From Rhodocyclaceae bacterium (lineage in GTDB: Bacteria; Pseudomonadota; Gammaproteobacteria; Burkholderiales; Rhodocyclaceae): 44,152 nucleotides of DNA. Location of the stretch: positions 1-44,152 of the forward strand of contig JANJVS010000084.1 of NCBI GenBank assembly GCA_024709955.1. Direction: 5' to 3'. The translations under genes and the position numbers were made by a program. Of this stretch, positions 34,027 through 42,444 are shown one piece after another; the stretch's first letter is position 1, and each line of letters begins with the position of its first letter. The notes below the pieces were generated by a model. It was not told where the DNA came from and made no database searches. It worked only from the letters and a program-made list of their open reading frames with translations.

Positions 34027-35886
34027 ATGACCATCCGCCTGCTCGCCCTGTTCTGGCTCATTTTCGCCAGCCTGTTCGCCCACGCCGCCGAACCCCTCGA
34101 ACCCGAGCAGGCCTACCGCTTCTCCGCCCGCATCATCGACGCCAAGACCATCGAGGCGCGCTGGACCATCACCCCCGACTACTACCTCTACAAGGAAAAG
34201 ATCTCCTTCAGCGCCGAGCCGGCCACGGTCAAGCTCGGCACGCCCGAGCTGCCCAAGGGCAAGGAAAAGGACGACGAGTTCTTCGGCAAGGTGCACATCT
34301 ATCGCGGCAACGAAGCCGTGGCGCGCATTCCCGTCGTCGCGGGCAGCGGCAGCTTCACGCTCAAGGCCGCCTCCCAGGGCTGCTGGGACGGCGGCGTCTG
34401 CTATCCGCCGATGACCCAGGAGGCGAAGCTCAGCCTCGCCGCCGCGCCTGCCGCCACCGTGCCACCAGTCCCACAGGGATTCCCTGCGGTCACGCCGAGT
34501 TTTTCGGCCGCGAAGACCGAGCCGGCGATGTCCGTGCCGGCCGCCGAGGCCGCGCCGCCACCCGCTGCCGCGGCGGCCGACCAGGGCGACGAGAGCGGCC
34601 GCATCGCCAAGCTGCTCAAGGGCGCGAGCTTCTGGGTCGCGGTGGCCAGCTTCTTCGGCTTCGGCCTGCTGCTCTCCTTCACGCCCTGCGTGTTCCCGAT
34701 GATCCCGATCCTCTCCGGCATCATCGTGAACCACGGCCACGCCGTGACCCACCTGCGCGCCTTCGTGCTCTCCCTCGCCTACGTGCTCGGCATGGCCGTC
34801 ACCTACGCGGCGGTCGGCGTCGCCGCCGGCTTCTCCGGCACGCTCTTGTCCGCCGCGCTGCAGAACGCCTGGGTGCTCGGCGCCTTCGCGCTGGTGTTCG
34901 TCGTGCTGTCGTTCTCGATGTTCGGCTTCTACGAGCTGCAGCTGCCCGCCGCGCTGCAGTCGAAGCTTTCCGACACCGCCAACCGGCAGGGCGGCTCGCT
35001 GTCCGCCATCGCGCTGATGGGCGCCTTGTCCGCCCTCATCGTCGGCCCCTGCGTCGCCGCGCCGCTGGCGGGCGCGCTGCTCTACATCGCCCAGACCAGG
35101 GACGCGCTGCTCGGCGGCGCCGCGCTGTTCGCCATGGCCCTCGGCATGGGCGCGCCGCTGCTCGTCGTCGGCGTGTTCTCGCGCTCCTTCCTGCCCAAGC
35201 CGGGCGGCTGGATGGAGGCGGTCAAGAAGTTCTTCGGCGTCGTGCTGCTCGCCACCGCGCTCTGGCTCGTCTCGCCGGTGCTGCCGGGCTGGGCGACGAT
35301 GGCCGGCTGGGCGGCGCTCTTGATCGTACCGGCGATCTACCTGCACGCCCTCGACCCGCTGCCGCCTCACGCCGGCGGCTGGCAGCGCTTCTGGAAGGGC
35401 ATCGGCGTCGTGCTGCTGCTCGTCGGCGCGGCGATGCTCGTCGGCCTGCTCGGCGGCGCGCGCGATCCGCTGCAGCCCCTCGGCTTCCTGCGCGCCGGCG
35501 CGGCCAACGCCGCCGTCGCCCACGGTCCGGCCTTCGAGCGCATCAAGTCGGTCGCCGAGCTCGACGCACGCCTCGCCAATTCCCAGAAGCCGGTGCTGCT
35601 CGACTTCTACGCCGACTGGTGCGTGAGCTGCAAGGAGATGGAGAAATTCACCTTCGCCGACCCGGCGGTCGCCGCCAAGATGGGCGAGTTCACGCTGCTG
35701 CAGGCCGACGTCACCGCCAACAACGAGGACGACAAGGCGCTGCTCAAGCGCTTCGGCCTGTTCGGCCCGCCCGGCATCATCTTCTTCGACAAGGCCGGCC
35801 AGGAGATCGCCGGCCTGCGCGTGGTCGGCTACCAGCCGGCGCAGCAGTTCCTGCCGGTGCTGGGCCAGGCGACGGCCAAGCGCTGA
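34027..35886 (+). CDS. dsbD: Thiol:disulfide interchange protein DsbD
   Basis: Inner-membrane electron shuttle that carries reducing power from cytoplasmic thioredoxin to periplasmic thiol proteins. The 619 residues comprise a signal peptide (ending LFAHAA) and the alpha domain with the Cys pair in GCWDGGVCYPP. A linker follows (about 140-195), then eight-helix membrane domain Cys in FTPCVFPMIPILSG and GPCVAAPLAG. The C-terminal thioredoxin domain has CVSC in ADWCVSCKEMEKF. Odd: linker residues about 143-160 are encoded by a 25-bp repeat split by a hairpin. Its likely clients include the TlpA-like protein and cytochromes just upstream. Confidence 0.96.
   Translation: MTIRLLALFWLIFASLFAHAAEPLEPEQAYRFSARIIDAKTIEARWTITPDYYLYKEKISFSAEPATVKLGTPELPKGKEKDDEFFGKVHIYRGNEAVARIPVVAGSGSFTLKAASQGCWDGGVCYPPMTQEAKLSLAAAPAATVPPVPQGFPAVTPSFSAAKTEPAMSVPAAEAAPPPAAAAADQGDESGRIAKLLKGASFWVAVASFFGFGLLLSFTPCVFPMIPILSGIIVNHGHAVTHLRAFVLSLAYVLGMAVTYAAVGVAAGFSGTLLSAALQNAWVLGAFALVFVVLSFSMFGFYELQLPAALQSKLSDTANRQGGSLSAIALMGALSALIVGPCVAAPLAGALLYIAQTRDALLGGAALFAMALGMGAPLLVVGVFSRSFLPKPGGWMEAVKKFFGVVLLATALWLVSPVLPGWATMAGWAALLIVPAIYLHALDPLPPHAGGWQRFWKGIGVVLLLVGAAMLVGLLGGARDPLQPLGFLRAGAANAAVAHGPAFERIKSVAELDARLANSQKPVLLDFYADWCVSCKEMEKFTFADPAVAAKMGEFTLLQADVTANNEDDKALLKRFGLFGPPGIIFFDKAGQEIAGLRVVGYQPAQQFLPVLGQATAKR
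34455..34504 (+). repeat. 25-bp repeat split by a palindrome, copy 7 (inside dsbD)
   Basis: The left part CACCGTGCCACCAG (34455-34468) and right part GCCGAGTTTTT (34494-34504) match the ends of the dispersed repeat. Between them lie 25 bp with the palindrome CAGGGA-T-TCCCTG (34474-34486), extended by CC/GG outside one mismatch. The whole stays in frame in the DsbD linker. Confidence 0.7.
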
Positions 35887-35888
35887 GC

Positions 35889-35913
35889 CACCGTCTTGCC
35901 AGCGCCGACTTCT
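35889..35913 (+). repeat. 25-bp dispersed repeat, copy 8 (left edge of island)
   Basis: CACCGTCTTGCC then AGCGCCGACTTCT matches copy 9 at 22 of 25 positions. It begins 2 bp after the dsbD stop and has the same orientation as copy 9 at the other edge of the Fic/NTPase island. Confidence 0.85.
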
Positions 35914-36018
35914 TCGCCGCCTGGATCATGTAGCCGGCCGCGCCGAGCCCATGCCGAATGCCGACGAATGACGGTTTGATGATAGGCTTTGCATCCAATA
36001 CGGAACTTGAGACGCGTC

Positions 36019-36177
36019 ATGCAACTGACTCCCAAGCTAAAGGACCAGATCGCCCAGGCCGTGCGCAATTCGATGCGCATCGAGGGGTACGCGCCGACCA
36101 AGTCACGGGAAGTCAAGGCCCAGGCCAAGATGCTGATGGAACGCCAGCGTGTCCAAGTATCGGTTCGAGGCAAGTGA
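36019..36177 (+). CDS. Class I Fic antitoxin (VbhA/FicA-like small protein)
   Basis: A 52-residue protein starting MQLTPKLKDQIAQAVRNSMRIEG. It carries the inhibitory motif [ST]xxxE[GN] as S18-M-R-I-E22-G23. In VbhA-type antitoxins this Glu blocks the ATP gamma-phosphate site of the partner Fic enzyme. The remainder (SREVKAQAKMLMERQRVQVSVRG) looks helical. It overlaps the fic gene by 29 bp, the usual arrangement for such pairs. An in-frame ATG at 35989 would add ten residues without obvious support. Confident from motif plus partner. Confidence 0.85.
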   Translation: MQLTPKLKDQIAQAVRNSMRIEGYAPTKSREVKAQAKMLMERQRVQVSVRGK

Positions 36178-36790
36178 CATCTACCTGCCGGGTACGGAAA
36201 TCCCGGCCAACCGCCTGGACATCCAGGACGCCGAACTGCTTGGCGAAATAGAAGAATCACTCCTGCAGCAGGCCTATCAGGTCTTCGTCGCCGAACTCGC
36301 ACCCGCGACCCGTTTCGACGAAGCCTATTTTCGGGAGCTGCATCGGCGGACGTTCGCCACACTCTACGACTGGGCAGGCGTTTATCGCACGGTGGATATG
36401 GCCAAGGGCGATTCCCTGTTCTGCCGCGCCGTGTTCCTGGAGCCCGAGGCCAAACGTATTTTCGGCGAACTCGAAGCCGAAAATTACCTCAAGGACGCAC
36501 GCGCCTGGCCGACGGCGCGCTTCGCGGAACGACTGGCCTACTATCAGGGCGAACTGATCGCCCTGCATCCCTTCCTCGAACTGAACGGCAGGATCACGCG
36601 ACTCTTCACCGACCTCATCGCCATGGCCAACGGCTACGGTCCCATCGACTATGGCCGTTCGCTCGACGACAGCGTGCCGAATGCCTACATCCGTGCCTCC
36701 ATCGCCTGCGTCCAGCGCGCGGATGTCGAACCGCTGCGACAGATCATTCTTGCCGGTCTCGTCAAGGCAGATGCTTCGCCCGAACGCTGA
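36149..36790 (+). CDS. Fic family protein (putative AMP transferase toxin)
   Basis: A 213-residue Fic-domain protein from a GTG start. The catalytic motif reads HPFLELNGRITR (H140, N146, G147, R148), where the common form is HPFx[DE]GNGR. The anion-hole Gly is therefore Leu. The flap region is VYRTVDMAKGDSLFCRAVFLE and the N-terminal lobe YLPGTEIPANRLDIQDAELL. Family members transfer AMP (sometimes other nucleotides) to target proteins such as topoisomerases. The antitoxin overlaps its 5' end, and the NTPase gene starts 12 bp downstream. Confidence 0.9.
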   Translation: MSKYRFEASDIYLPGTEIPANRLDIQDAELLGEIEESLLQQAYQVFVAELAPATRFDEAYFRELHRRTFATLYDWAGVYRTVDMAKGDSLFCRAVFLEPEAKRIFGELEAENYLKDARAWPTARFAERLAYYQGELIALHPFLELNGRITRLFTDLIAMANGYGPIDYGRSLDDSVPNAYIRASIACVQRADVEPLRQIILAGLVKADASPER

Positions 36791-36802
36791 GTCGCCGTAA
36801 CC

Positions 36803-39718
36803 GTGCGTATCAAATATCCATGGAAACGCTTCTGGGTTGCCCGCGATAGCAGCTATTCATCGGATGGCGGCTTTCTCGCGGACCCGGAAAGCGAGTATGC
36901 CTGGGCTTACCCCAATCGCGCCGTCCCCCTGGCGGAACTACGGGAGAAGCCGGCCCTGATATTGCTGGGCGAAGCCGGTATGGGGAAAAGCCGATCCCTC
37001 ATCGACGAACGCGATGCCCTTGCCGATTCGCTGCCGGAAGGCACACGCCTCCTGTACCGCAACCTGAACACCTTCGGTAGCGGTGAATTGCAGCGATTGG
37101 GTGACGAACTGTTTCGCGGCCCGGATTATGAGGCGTACCAACAGGGTGCCCGGCTCGTCGTCCTGCTCGACAGTCTCGACGAAGCCCTCAACGACATCCC
37201 GAACTTGAACAAATGGCTTGCCGAACAGTTGCGCCAACGGGTCACTCACCCAGAACGCTTCTTTTTGCGCATCGCCAGCCGTACTGCCGCCTGGCAAGAC
37301 AGCCTTGAAGTAGCGGTCAAGGACATCTGGGAGGCGGATCAGGCGGAAAACCTCGGCGTTTTTGAAATATGTCCATTACGCCGCGTCGACGTTGCGATAG
37401 CCGCCGACACCCGCAGTCTTGACGGTAACACCTTGCTGGAAGAAATACGGCGACGCGAAATCGAAGCGCTCGCCAGCCGCCCGGTGACCCTGGAATTTCT
37501 TTTCTCGCAATGGAGCAAAGACGGTTCGCTTTCCGACAGCAAGGCCGAACTGTATGAAAAAGGGATCTTGGCGCTTTGCGAGGAAAACAACCCGGAGCGG
37601 CGTTCTCGAAGCTATCTGATTGACCCGAGACAGCGCATGACGGTCGCCGGCCGACTGGCCTGCGCCCTAATCTTGTGCGGTCACTCGGCGCTCTGGACGG
37701 GACGGATTCAGGACACCCCGACCGGCGACTGCGCACTGGCCGATCTGACCGGCAAGGAGCGCCAAAGCGGCGGCGAGTTTCGCGTTGACGAGGGAGTGCT
37801 CCGCGAGGCACTGGAAATGTCCGGGCTATTCACCGGACTCGGCCGCGAACGAATGGGGTTCGCGCAGCAGTCTTTTGCCGAATTCCTCGCGGCCTGGTAT
37901 CTAAAAACTACCGGCACTGAAACCCATCAACGACTGCGGCCCCTCCAATTCGCCGACGGCGGCAAGCTGGTTCCCAAGCTGCACGAAACGGCCGCATGGC
38001 TCGCCTCCCTTGACCGGCCGGTATTGGAATACCTGATCGACCGGCAACCTGAATCGCTTCTGCATGTGGATGGCGCGGCATTGACGAATGCCGACAAGGT
38101 AAGCCTCGTTCAATCGCTGCTGGAGAAGATCGAACAACAGACCCTGTTTTCCCATGACCTGCCGCAGCGCGCGCTGCGCAAACTGTCCCATCCGGGTCTC
38201 GCCGAGCAATTACGCCCATGGATTCTCGATAAGAAGCGATACCGTCATAGCCGTGACTTCGCGCTGGACATGGCACGCTGGTGTGGCGTGCTGGAACTCG
38301 CCGGCGACCTCGTGAAGATTGCACTCGACGGCGAGGAAGACTACTACCTGAGGATCGCGGCCACCCACGTGATCGTAGGGCTCGATGATGGCCCGACCCT
38401 CGCCGCCATCAAGCCGCTCGCGCTAGGCGCCGCCGGGCCGGACCCCGACCGGCGGCTGAGGAAAATGGCGCTCCATGCCTTGTGGCCAAACCATCTCACC
38501 GCCGAAGAGTTTTTTGCTGGTCCTCTCGGGACAGACGATGACCGTTTCGTCGGCGATTTCGATATCAGCATTTCCGACGGTTCGTTCTTCAAGACGCTGA
38601 ACCCCTCTCACATGCCGACCGCCTTGGCCTGGGCAACGCGCCATGTCGTTCATCCTGGTTACGGCACGGGCAAGCTGAAAGCTGGACTGGCGCATGCCGC
38701 CTGGTCGTTCATCGATGAACCGGAAGTGCTTGATGCTGTGGTTGAGACGCTGCTTATATTCTTGAATCAACATGAGCATCTGTTTCTCGACCCCGACGCA
38801 CCGCAGGTTGATGATCCACTTGCGGATACAAGAAAGCGGCGGCTACTACTGAGACGGCTGCTGAGCGTGATACCACCCGACAAAGTAGGCTCGTTGGTTT
38901 TCTCTGACCATATCGCACGCCAGGATGATCTCCCCTGGCTGCTTGATTTGCTCGATACGACACTCTCGAAGACGGAGTATCGCTGCGCATCGCAGTTGAT
39001 CGGCAATCTACTCCGATCCGATGCGCCTCTGGATATCACCAACCGCATTCTCGCCCGTTGCGGAATTGCTCTGAAAAGACCGGAGAAGAGTCCGGATATT
39101 GTCTTGCGAAAGGCAGTCGCTTGGCTGGTACATCCCATGCGATTCAAAACATCGGCGACTCAACGAGCGCGCGAAAACTGGTGCGACAGCCAGGAGCGCC
39201 GAAAGAAGCGTCAATCAGTTCTGCTTGATCCACCGCCAGAGGAAAGGGTACGTACCGCACTCGAACGATGCGAGAGAGGTGATCATGCGTCATGGCCGAA
39301 GTTGGCCTTTGAATTAACGCTAACGCCGGACGCGCGCAACTATGCTTGGCCGAAAAATCCTGATGAGTTGCCGGGTTGGCAAGCGGCTGCGGATGATATG
39401 AGGAGCCGTATCGGGGGTGCTGCAATGGAATACCTCCGCCATGCCTCACCTGATAGGGACAAGCTGTATTCATCCAACTCGTTTTTCTTCGAGGATGTCG
39501 CCGGACTATTCGCCTTCGAGGTGTTGAGCCAGACCGCTCCTGACCGTCTCGCTCATCTGGAAGGCGAACATTGGGCGGAGTGGGCGCCGTTGATCATGGG
39601 CGGCTACCATGAGAAACAGGGCTGGTTGCAGGCGCTCCGTCGCGAAGCCTATCGCTACGCTCCGGAAGCCGTAGTCGACGCTGCGCTACGCTACGCTACG
39701 CTACATCGACAAAGATGA
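36803..39718 (+). CDS. NACHT-like STAND NTPase (N-terminal part, frameshifted before nuclease domain)
   Basis: A 971-residue frame from GTG 36803. Walker A is GEAGMGKS (56-63) and Walker B LLDSLDEA (121-128), with the D-x-x-D-E arrangement common in NACHT-type NTPases. Sensor-like RIASRTAAW and FAQQSFAEFLAAWYL (winged-helix end of NACHT modules) follow, then several hundred residues of helical, HEAT-like sequence. The frame ends abnormally in the tandem CTACG tract (ALRYATLHRQR, then stop). Sequence continuity resumes in the next frame. GC content is visibly lower than in surrounding genes, suggesting horizontal transfer. By analogy with Avs-like proteins it may sense phage and trigger a nuclease; this is an inference. 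Confidence 0.82.
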   Translation: MRIKYPWKRFWVARDSSYSSDGGFLADPESEYAWAYPNRAVPLAELREKPALILLGEAGMGKSRSLIDERDALADSLPEGTRLLYRNLNTFGSGELQRLGDELFRGPDYEAYQQGARLVVLLDSLDEALNDIPNLNKWLAEQLRQRVTHPERFFLRIASRTAAWQDSLEVAVKDIWEADQAENLGVFEICPLRRVDVAIAADTRSLDGNTLLEEIRRREIEALASRPVTLEFLFSQWSKDGSLSDSKAELYEKGILALCEENNPERRSRSYLIDPRQRMTVAGRLACALILCGHSALWTGRIQDTPTGDCALADLTGKERQSGGEFRVDEGVLREALEMSGLFTGLGRERMGFAQQSFAEFLAAWYLKTTGTETHQRLRPLQFADGGKLVPKLHETAAWLASLDRPVLEYLIDRQPESLLHVDGAALTNADKVSLVQSLLEKIEQQTLFSHDLPQRALRKLSHPGLAEQLRPWILDKKRYRHSRDFALDMARWCGVLELAGDLVKIALDGEEDYYLRIAATHVIVGLDDGPTLAAIKPLALGAAGPDPDRRLRKMALHALWPNHLTAEEFFAGPLGTDDDRFVGDFDISISDGSFFKTLNPSHMPTALAWATRHVVHPGYGTGKLKAGLAHAAWSFIDEPEVLDAVVETLLIFLNQHEHLFLDPDAPQVDDPLADTRKRRLLLRRLLSVIPPDKVGSLVFSDHIARQDDLPWLLDLLDTTLSKTEYRCASQLIGNLLRSDAPLDITNRILARCGIALKRPEKSPDIVLRKAVAWLVHPMRFKTSATQRARENWCDSQERRKKRQSVLLDPPPEERVRTALERCERGDHASWPKLAFELTLTPDARNYAWPKNPDELPGWQAAADDMRSRIGGAAMEYLRHASPDRDKLYSSNSFFFEDVAGLFAFEVLSQTAPDRLAHLEGEHWAEWAPLIMGGYHEKQGWLQALRREAYRYAPEAVVDAALRYATLHRQR
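39686..39704 (+). repeat. CTACG tandem repeat, 3.8 units, at the frameshift point
   Basis: Three complete CTACG units and CTAC. One additional unit, or two fewer, would join the NTPase frame to the downstream frame. With two fewer the protein reads VVDAALRYIDKDDL, a natural-looking helix. A 5-bp unit changes frame with each slip, as in phase-variable genes. Confidence 0.9.
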
Positions 39719-39917
39719 CCTTCGGGAACACGGCCTTTCTTCGTTATACGAATACGATTTTCTTTGGGGGCCGGCCTTCGTTGAGGGCCTCGTCTGCCGG
39801 CTAGATGAGGCCCGATACAAAACCCAATCGCGGCGGACGATTCTGGAAGCCCTCCTGAAACGTGGCGAACCCGTCGGCCGCCAGCGCGCACTTCATTTCC
39901 TCGCGCAGATAGACGAC

Positions 39918-40976
39918 ATGGCACTTCGCAGTGATGCCGCCGCATTGCTGCTGATCCACGATGGCGCCAGCAGTTGGCCGGCCTTATCGGCATTGCTCGC
40001 AAAGGAACCTGAATTTTCCGAGTCGTTTATTGGGCAAGCCGCTCATGACATGCGTTGGCACCAGCCGCAAGAGCCCACGTATTCGCTTAACGAGGAGCAA
40101 CTGGCGGAGTTGTACTTATGGATGGAAACTCGTTTCCCAGCCGCCCAAGACCCGGTGCATCAAGGTGGTTATTCGCCCTCGATACGTGACCACATCAAGG
40201 AATTTCGCGACAGTCTCATCGGCAACCTGAAAGCGGCGGGAACCTGGCCTGCGGTCGAGGCGCTGGAGCAGATCGCCGCCGCGCTACCCGACCGCGACTG
40301 GCTGAAATGGAGTTGCTTCCAGGCCAGGACCAACGCGATGAACACGCAATGGCAGGCATTGCGCTTGGACGAATTACTGGGCCTCCTTGGCGATCCCGCC
40401 GCACGGGTCATACGGACTGCGAGCGAGCTGCAAGGCGTCGTTCTGGAATCCCTGGCCCGCTTGCAGCTAAGCCTGCACGGCATGACTCCGCTGGCACCTT
40501 TCCTTTGGGACGAAGCAAGCGGAGTACCCAAAAGCGAGGGGCGCCTGTCGGACTTCATCAAGTTCCATTTGTCCAACGACCTCAATCGGCGCGGCGTGCT
40601 GATCAACCGTGAGGTCGAGCTTCGCAACTGGCCGGATAAGGGGCGGGGAGAAAGCCTCGACTTGCTGATTCAAGCGGTTCGGCATGGAGAGAAGCCAATC
40701 GACGTGATCATCGAGGTCAAACGCTGTTGGAATAGGGCGCTTGATACGGACATGGAGTCACAACTTCGTGATCGCTATCTGATTGGCTCACATCACAGTC
40801 ATGGCGTCTATCTCGTCGGCTGGTATGGCCGTGTTGGTGGCGGCAAAAGCTGCCAACTGGAATTGCACGAACTTCGTGAGAAACTGGACGAACAAGCCCG
40901 GTCGTTGAGTTCGGGCGCTGTTCATATCGAAGCTGTCGTGATGGACCTCAGCCTTCCGAAGAGTTCATCCACTTGA
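39918..40976 (+). CDS. C-terminal part of the NTPase gene: helical repeats and PD-(D/E)XK-like nuclease domain
   Basis: A 352-residue frame from its first ATG. The frame is open without stops back to the CTACG tract near 39693, so it is almost certainly the severed C-terminal part of the preceding gene. Residues 1-190 continue the HEAT-like helices. The end has REVELRNW, then ESLDLLIQAV (D248) and IDVIIEVKR (E266, K268), matching the D...E-x-K core of PD-(D/E)XK nucleases. Full length would be roughly 1,390 residues. Whether it is translated separately is unclear; no good ribosome binding site is seen before ATG 39918. Confidence 0.75.
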   Translation: MALRSDAAALLLIHDGASSWPALSALLAKEPEFSESFIGQAAHDMRWHQPQEPTYSLNEEQLAELYLWMETRFPAAQDPVHQGGYSPSIRDHIKEFRDSLIGNLKAAGTWPAVEALEQIAAALPDRDWLKWSCFQARTNAMNTQWQALRLDELLGLLGDPAARVIRTASELQGVVLESLARLQLSLHGMTPLAPFLWDEASGVPKSEGRLSDFIKFHLSNDLNRRGVLINREVELRNWPDKGRGESLDLLIQAVRHGEKPIDVIIEVKRCWNRALDTDMESQLRDRYLIGSHHSHGVYLVGWYGRVGGGKSCQLELHELREKLDEQARSLSSGAVHIEAVVMDLSLPKSSST

Positions 40977-40997
40977 AATTGCCGGGAATGTAGTCGG

Positions 40998-41022
40998 CAC
41001 CGTCCCGCCAGCGCCGACTTTT
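40998..41022 (+). repeat. 25-bp dispersed repeat, copy 9 (right edge of island)
   Basis: CACCGTCCCGCC then AGCGCCGACTTTT, used here as the reference copy. It lies 21 bp after the nuclease-domain stop and about 55 bp before ribE, directly oriented with copy 8. Confidence 0.9.
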
Positions 41023-41076
41023 GCGCGGGGGGGTGTTAGCATCCGCCCCGTCCGTTTTCCGCAGAAGGAACCAACC

Positions 41077-41667
41077 ATGTTCACCGGCATCGTCGCCGCC
41101 ACCGGCAAGATCACCCAGCTGCAGCCCCTCGAAGAGGGCCTGCGTCTCACCGTCGAGGCGCCCGCCCTCGGCCTCAAGGACGTCGCCCTCGGCGATTCCA
41201 TCGCCCACAACGGCGTGTGCCTGACGGTCGTCGCCAAAAAGAAAAATGCCTATCAGGTCGATGTCTCGAAGGAGACCCTCGACTGCACCGTCGGCCTCGA
41301 CATCGAGGGCGGCGAGGTGAATCTGGAGAAGGCGATGCGCCTGTCGGATTTCATCGGCGGCCACCTCGTCTCCGGCCACGTGGACGGCGTCGGCGCGGTG
41401 GTCAAGTTCGAGCCGGTCGGCGAGTCGCACCTGTTGGTGATCGCGGCGCCGAAGAAGCTGGCGAAGTACATCGCGCGCAAGGGCTCGGTCACCGTCGACG
41501 GCGTCTCGCTGACGACCAACAAGGTCAAGGGCCGTCAGTTCTCGATCAACCTGATCCCGCACACCGTCGCGGTGACGACCCTCAAGCGCCTGCATCCCGG
41601 CGCCAGGGTTAACCTCGAGGTCGACCTCATCGCGCGCTACGTCGAGCGCATGCTCAACGCCGACTGA
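41077..41667 (+). CDS. ribE: Riboflavin synthase alpha chain
   Basis: Converts two molecules of 6,7-dimethyl-8-ribityllumazine into riboflavin. The 196-residue product has two lumazine-binding repeats: MFTGIVAATGKI with NGVCLTVV and SDFIGGHLVSGHVDGVG in the first, and KYIARKGSVTVDGVSLTTN with NLIPHTVAVTTL in the second. The ribosome binding site AGAAGGAACC precedes ATG 41077. No FMN riboswitch fold was recognised in the short leader, and ribB/ribH genes are not in the window. Confidence 0.96.
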   Translation: MFTGIVAATGKITQLQPLEEGLRLTVEAPALGLKDVALGDSIAHNGVCLTVVAKKKNAYQVDVSKETLDCTVGLDIEGGEVNLEKAMRLSDFIGGHLVSGHVDGVGAVVKFEPVGESHLLVIAAPKKLAKYIARKGSVTVDGVSLTTNKVKGRQFSINLIPHTVAVTTLKRLHPGARVNLEVDLIARYVERMLNAD

Positions 41668-41672
41668 GCCCC

Positions 41673-42362
41673 ATGGCGGACATCGAGAAACTGCGCCGCC
41701 GCGCGCCCCACAACCGCGTCTATCAGCATTTCCTCGACCGCGGCCAGGCCGGCCGGGCCAGGGCCTTCCTCGCCGGCGAGATGGTCGTCTCCTTCGGCAC
41801 CGCCGGCGCGCTGCTCGGCCTGATGGGCGCGCTGATCTGCGCCGTCGGCGCCTGGCTCGGCGTCATCCCGCCGGGCCTGGCCGGCAGCCTGCTGCTGTTC
41901 GGCGTCGTGAACATGGCGGCGGCGGACACGGCGGGCTACGCCATCTGGCGCATGATGCGCGCCGACCCGGAGCTGGCGCGGGACACCCGCCCCGACTTCG
42001 GCCCGATGGTCTGGATCCTCGCCAAGGAAGGGCTGCGTTTCGCCCCCTGGAACCTGCACGCGACCCTGGCCGGCCGGCACGGCCGCTGCCAGGCGCGGCT
42101 GCGCCTCAACCGGCGCGGCGAGGCCGGCCTGCGACTCGACTTCTCCCTCGCCGCCGAGGAGGCCGGCATCACCAGCCGCAGCCTGCTCGGCCGCTGGGAG
42201 CAGGCCGACGCGGCGGGCTACGTCCTGCGTTTCGGCGAATCCGCGCTGCGCCTCGAACGCCGCAAGTCCGGCGAGTGGCGCTTCGCCGCCGGCGCGGGCC
42301 GCGACGCGCTGGCCGCGGCCTGGGGCGCGCCCCTCGACGAACTGACGCTGCAGCCGGCCTGA
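41673..42362 (+). CDS. Membrane-associated hypothetical protein
   Basis: A 229-residue product not recognised. A basic N terminus (MADIEKLRRRAPHNRVYQHFLDRGQAGRARAFLAGE without signal) is followed by two adjacent membrane helices (about 38-60 and 65-85: GTAGALLGLMGALICAVGAWLG and GSLLLFGVVNMAAADTAGY). A soluble, Arg-rich, beta-looking C-terminal domain follows. It starts 5 bp after ribE, so it is probably cotranscribed. The 82-bp gap to the convergent gene holds a 14-bp palindrome (42386-42399) but no T-tract terminator. Confidence 0.7.
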   Translation: MADIEKLRRRAPHNRVYQHFLDRGQAGRARAFLAGEMVVSFGTAGALLGLMGALICAVGAWLGVIPPGLAGSLLLFGVVNMAAADTAGYAIWRMMRADPELARDTRPDFGPMVWILAKEGLRFAPWNLHATLAGRHGRCQARLRLNRRGEAGLRLDFSLAAEEAGITSRSLLGRWEQADAAGYVLRFGESALRLERRKSGEWRFAAGAGRDALAAAWGAPLDELTLQPA

Positions 42363-42444
42363 GGGCGGCGCCGCGCGCGACTCCGGCGGCGGCCGCCGCA
42401 TTCCGGCGGTGCCGCCACTGGCCCGCCCCACGGCGGCCGGAACA

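Noticed and set aside
39918-40976. Independent nuclease gene starting at ATG 39918
   Set aside because: The frame is open without stops back to the CTACG tract and reads on naturally from the NTPase, so it is better explained as a severed C-terminal part.
41023-41076. FMN riboswitch before ribE
   Set aside because: The leader is too short and lacks the conserved FMN-riboswitch blocks.
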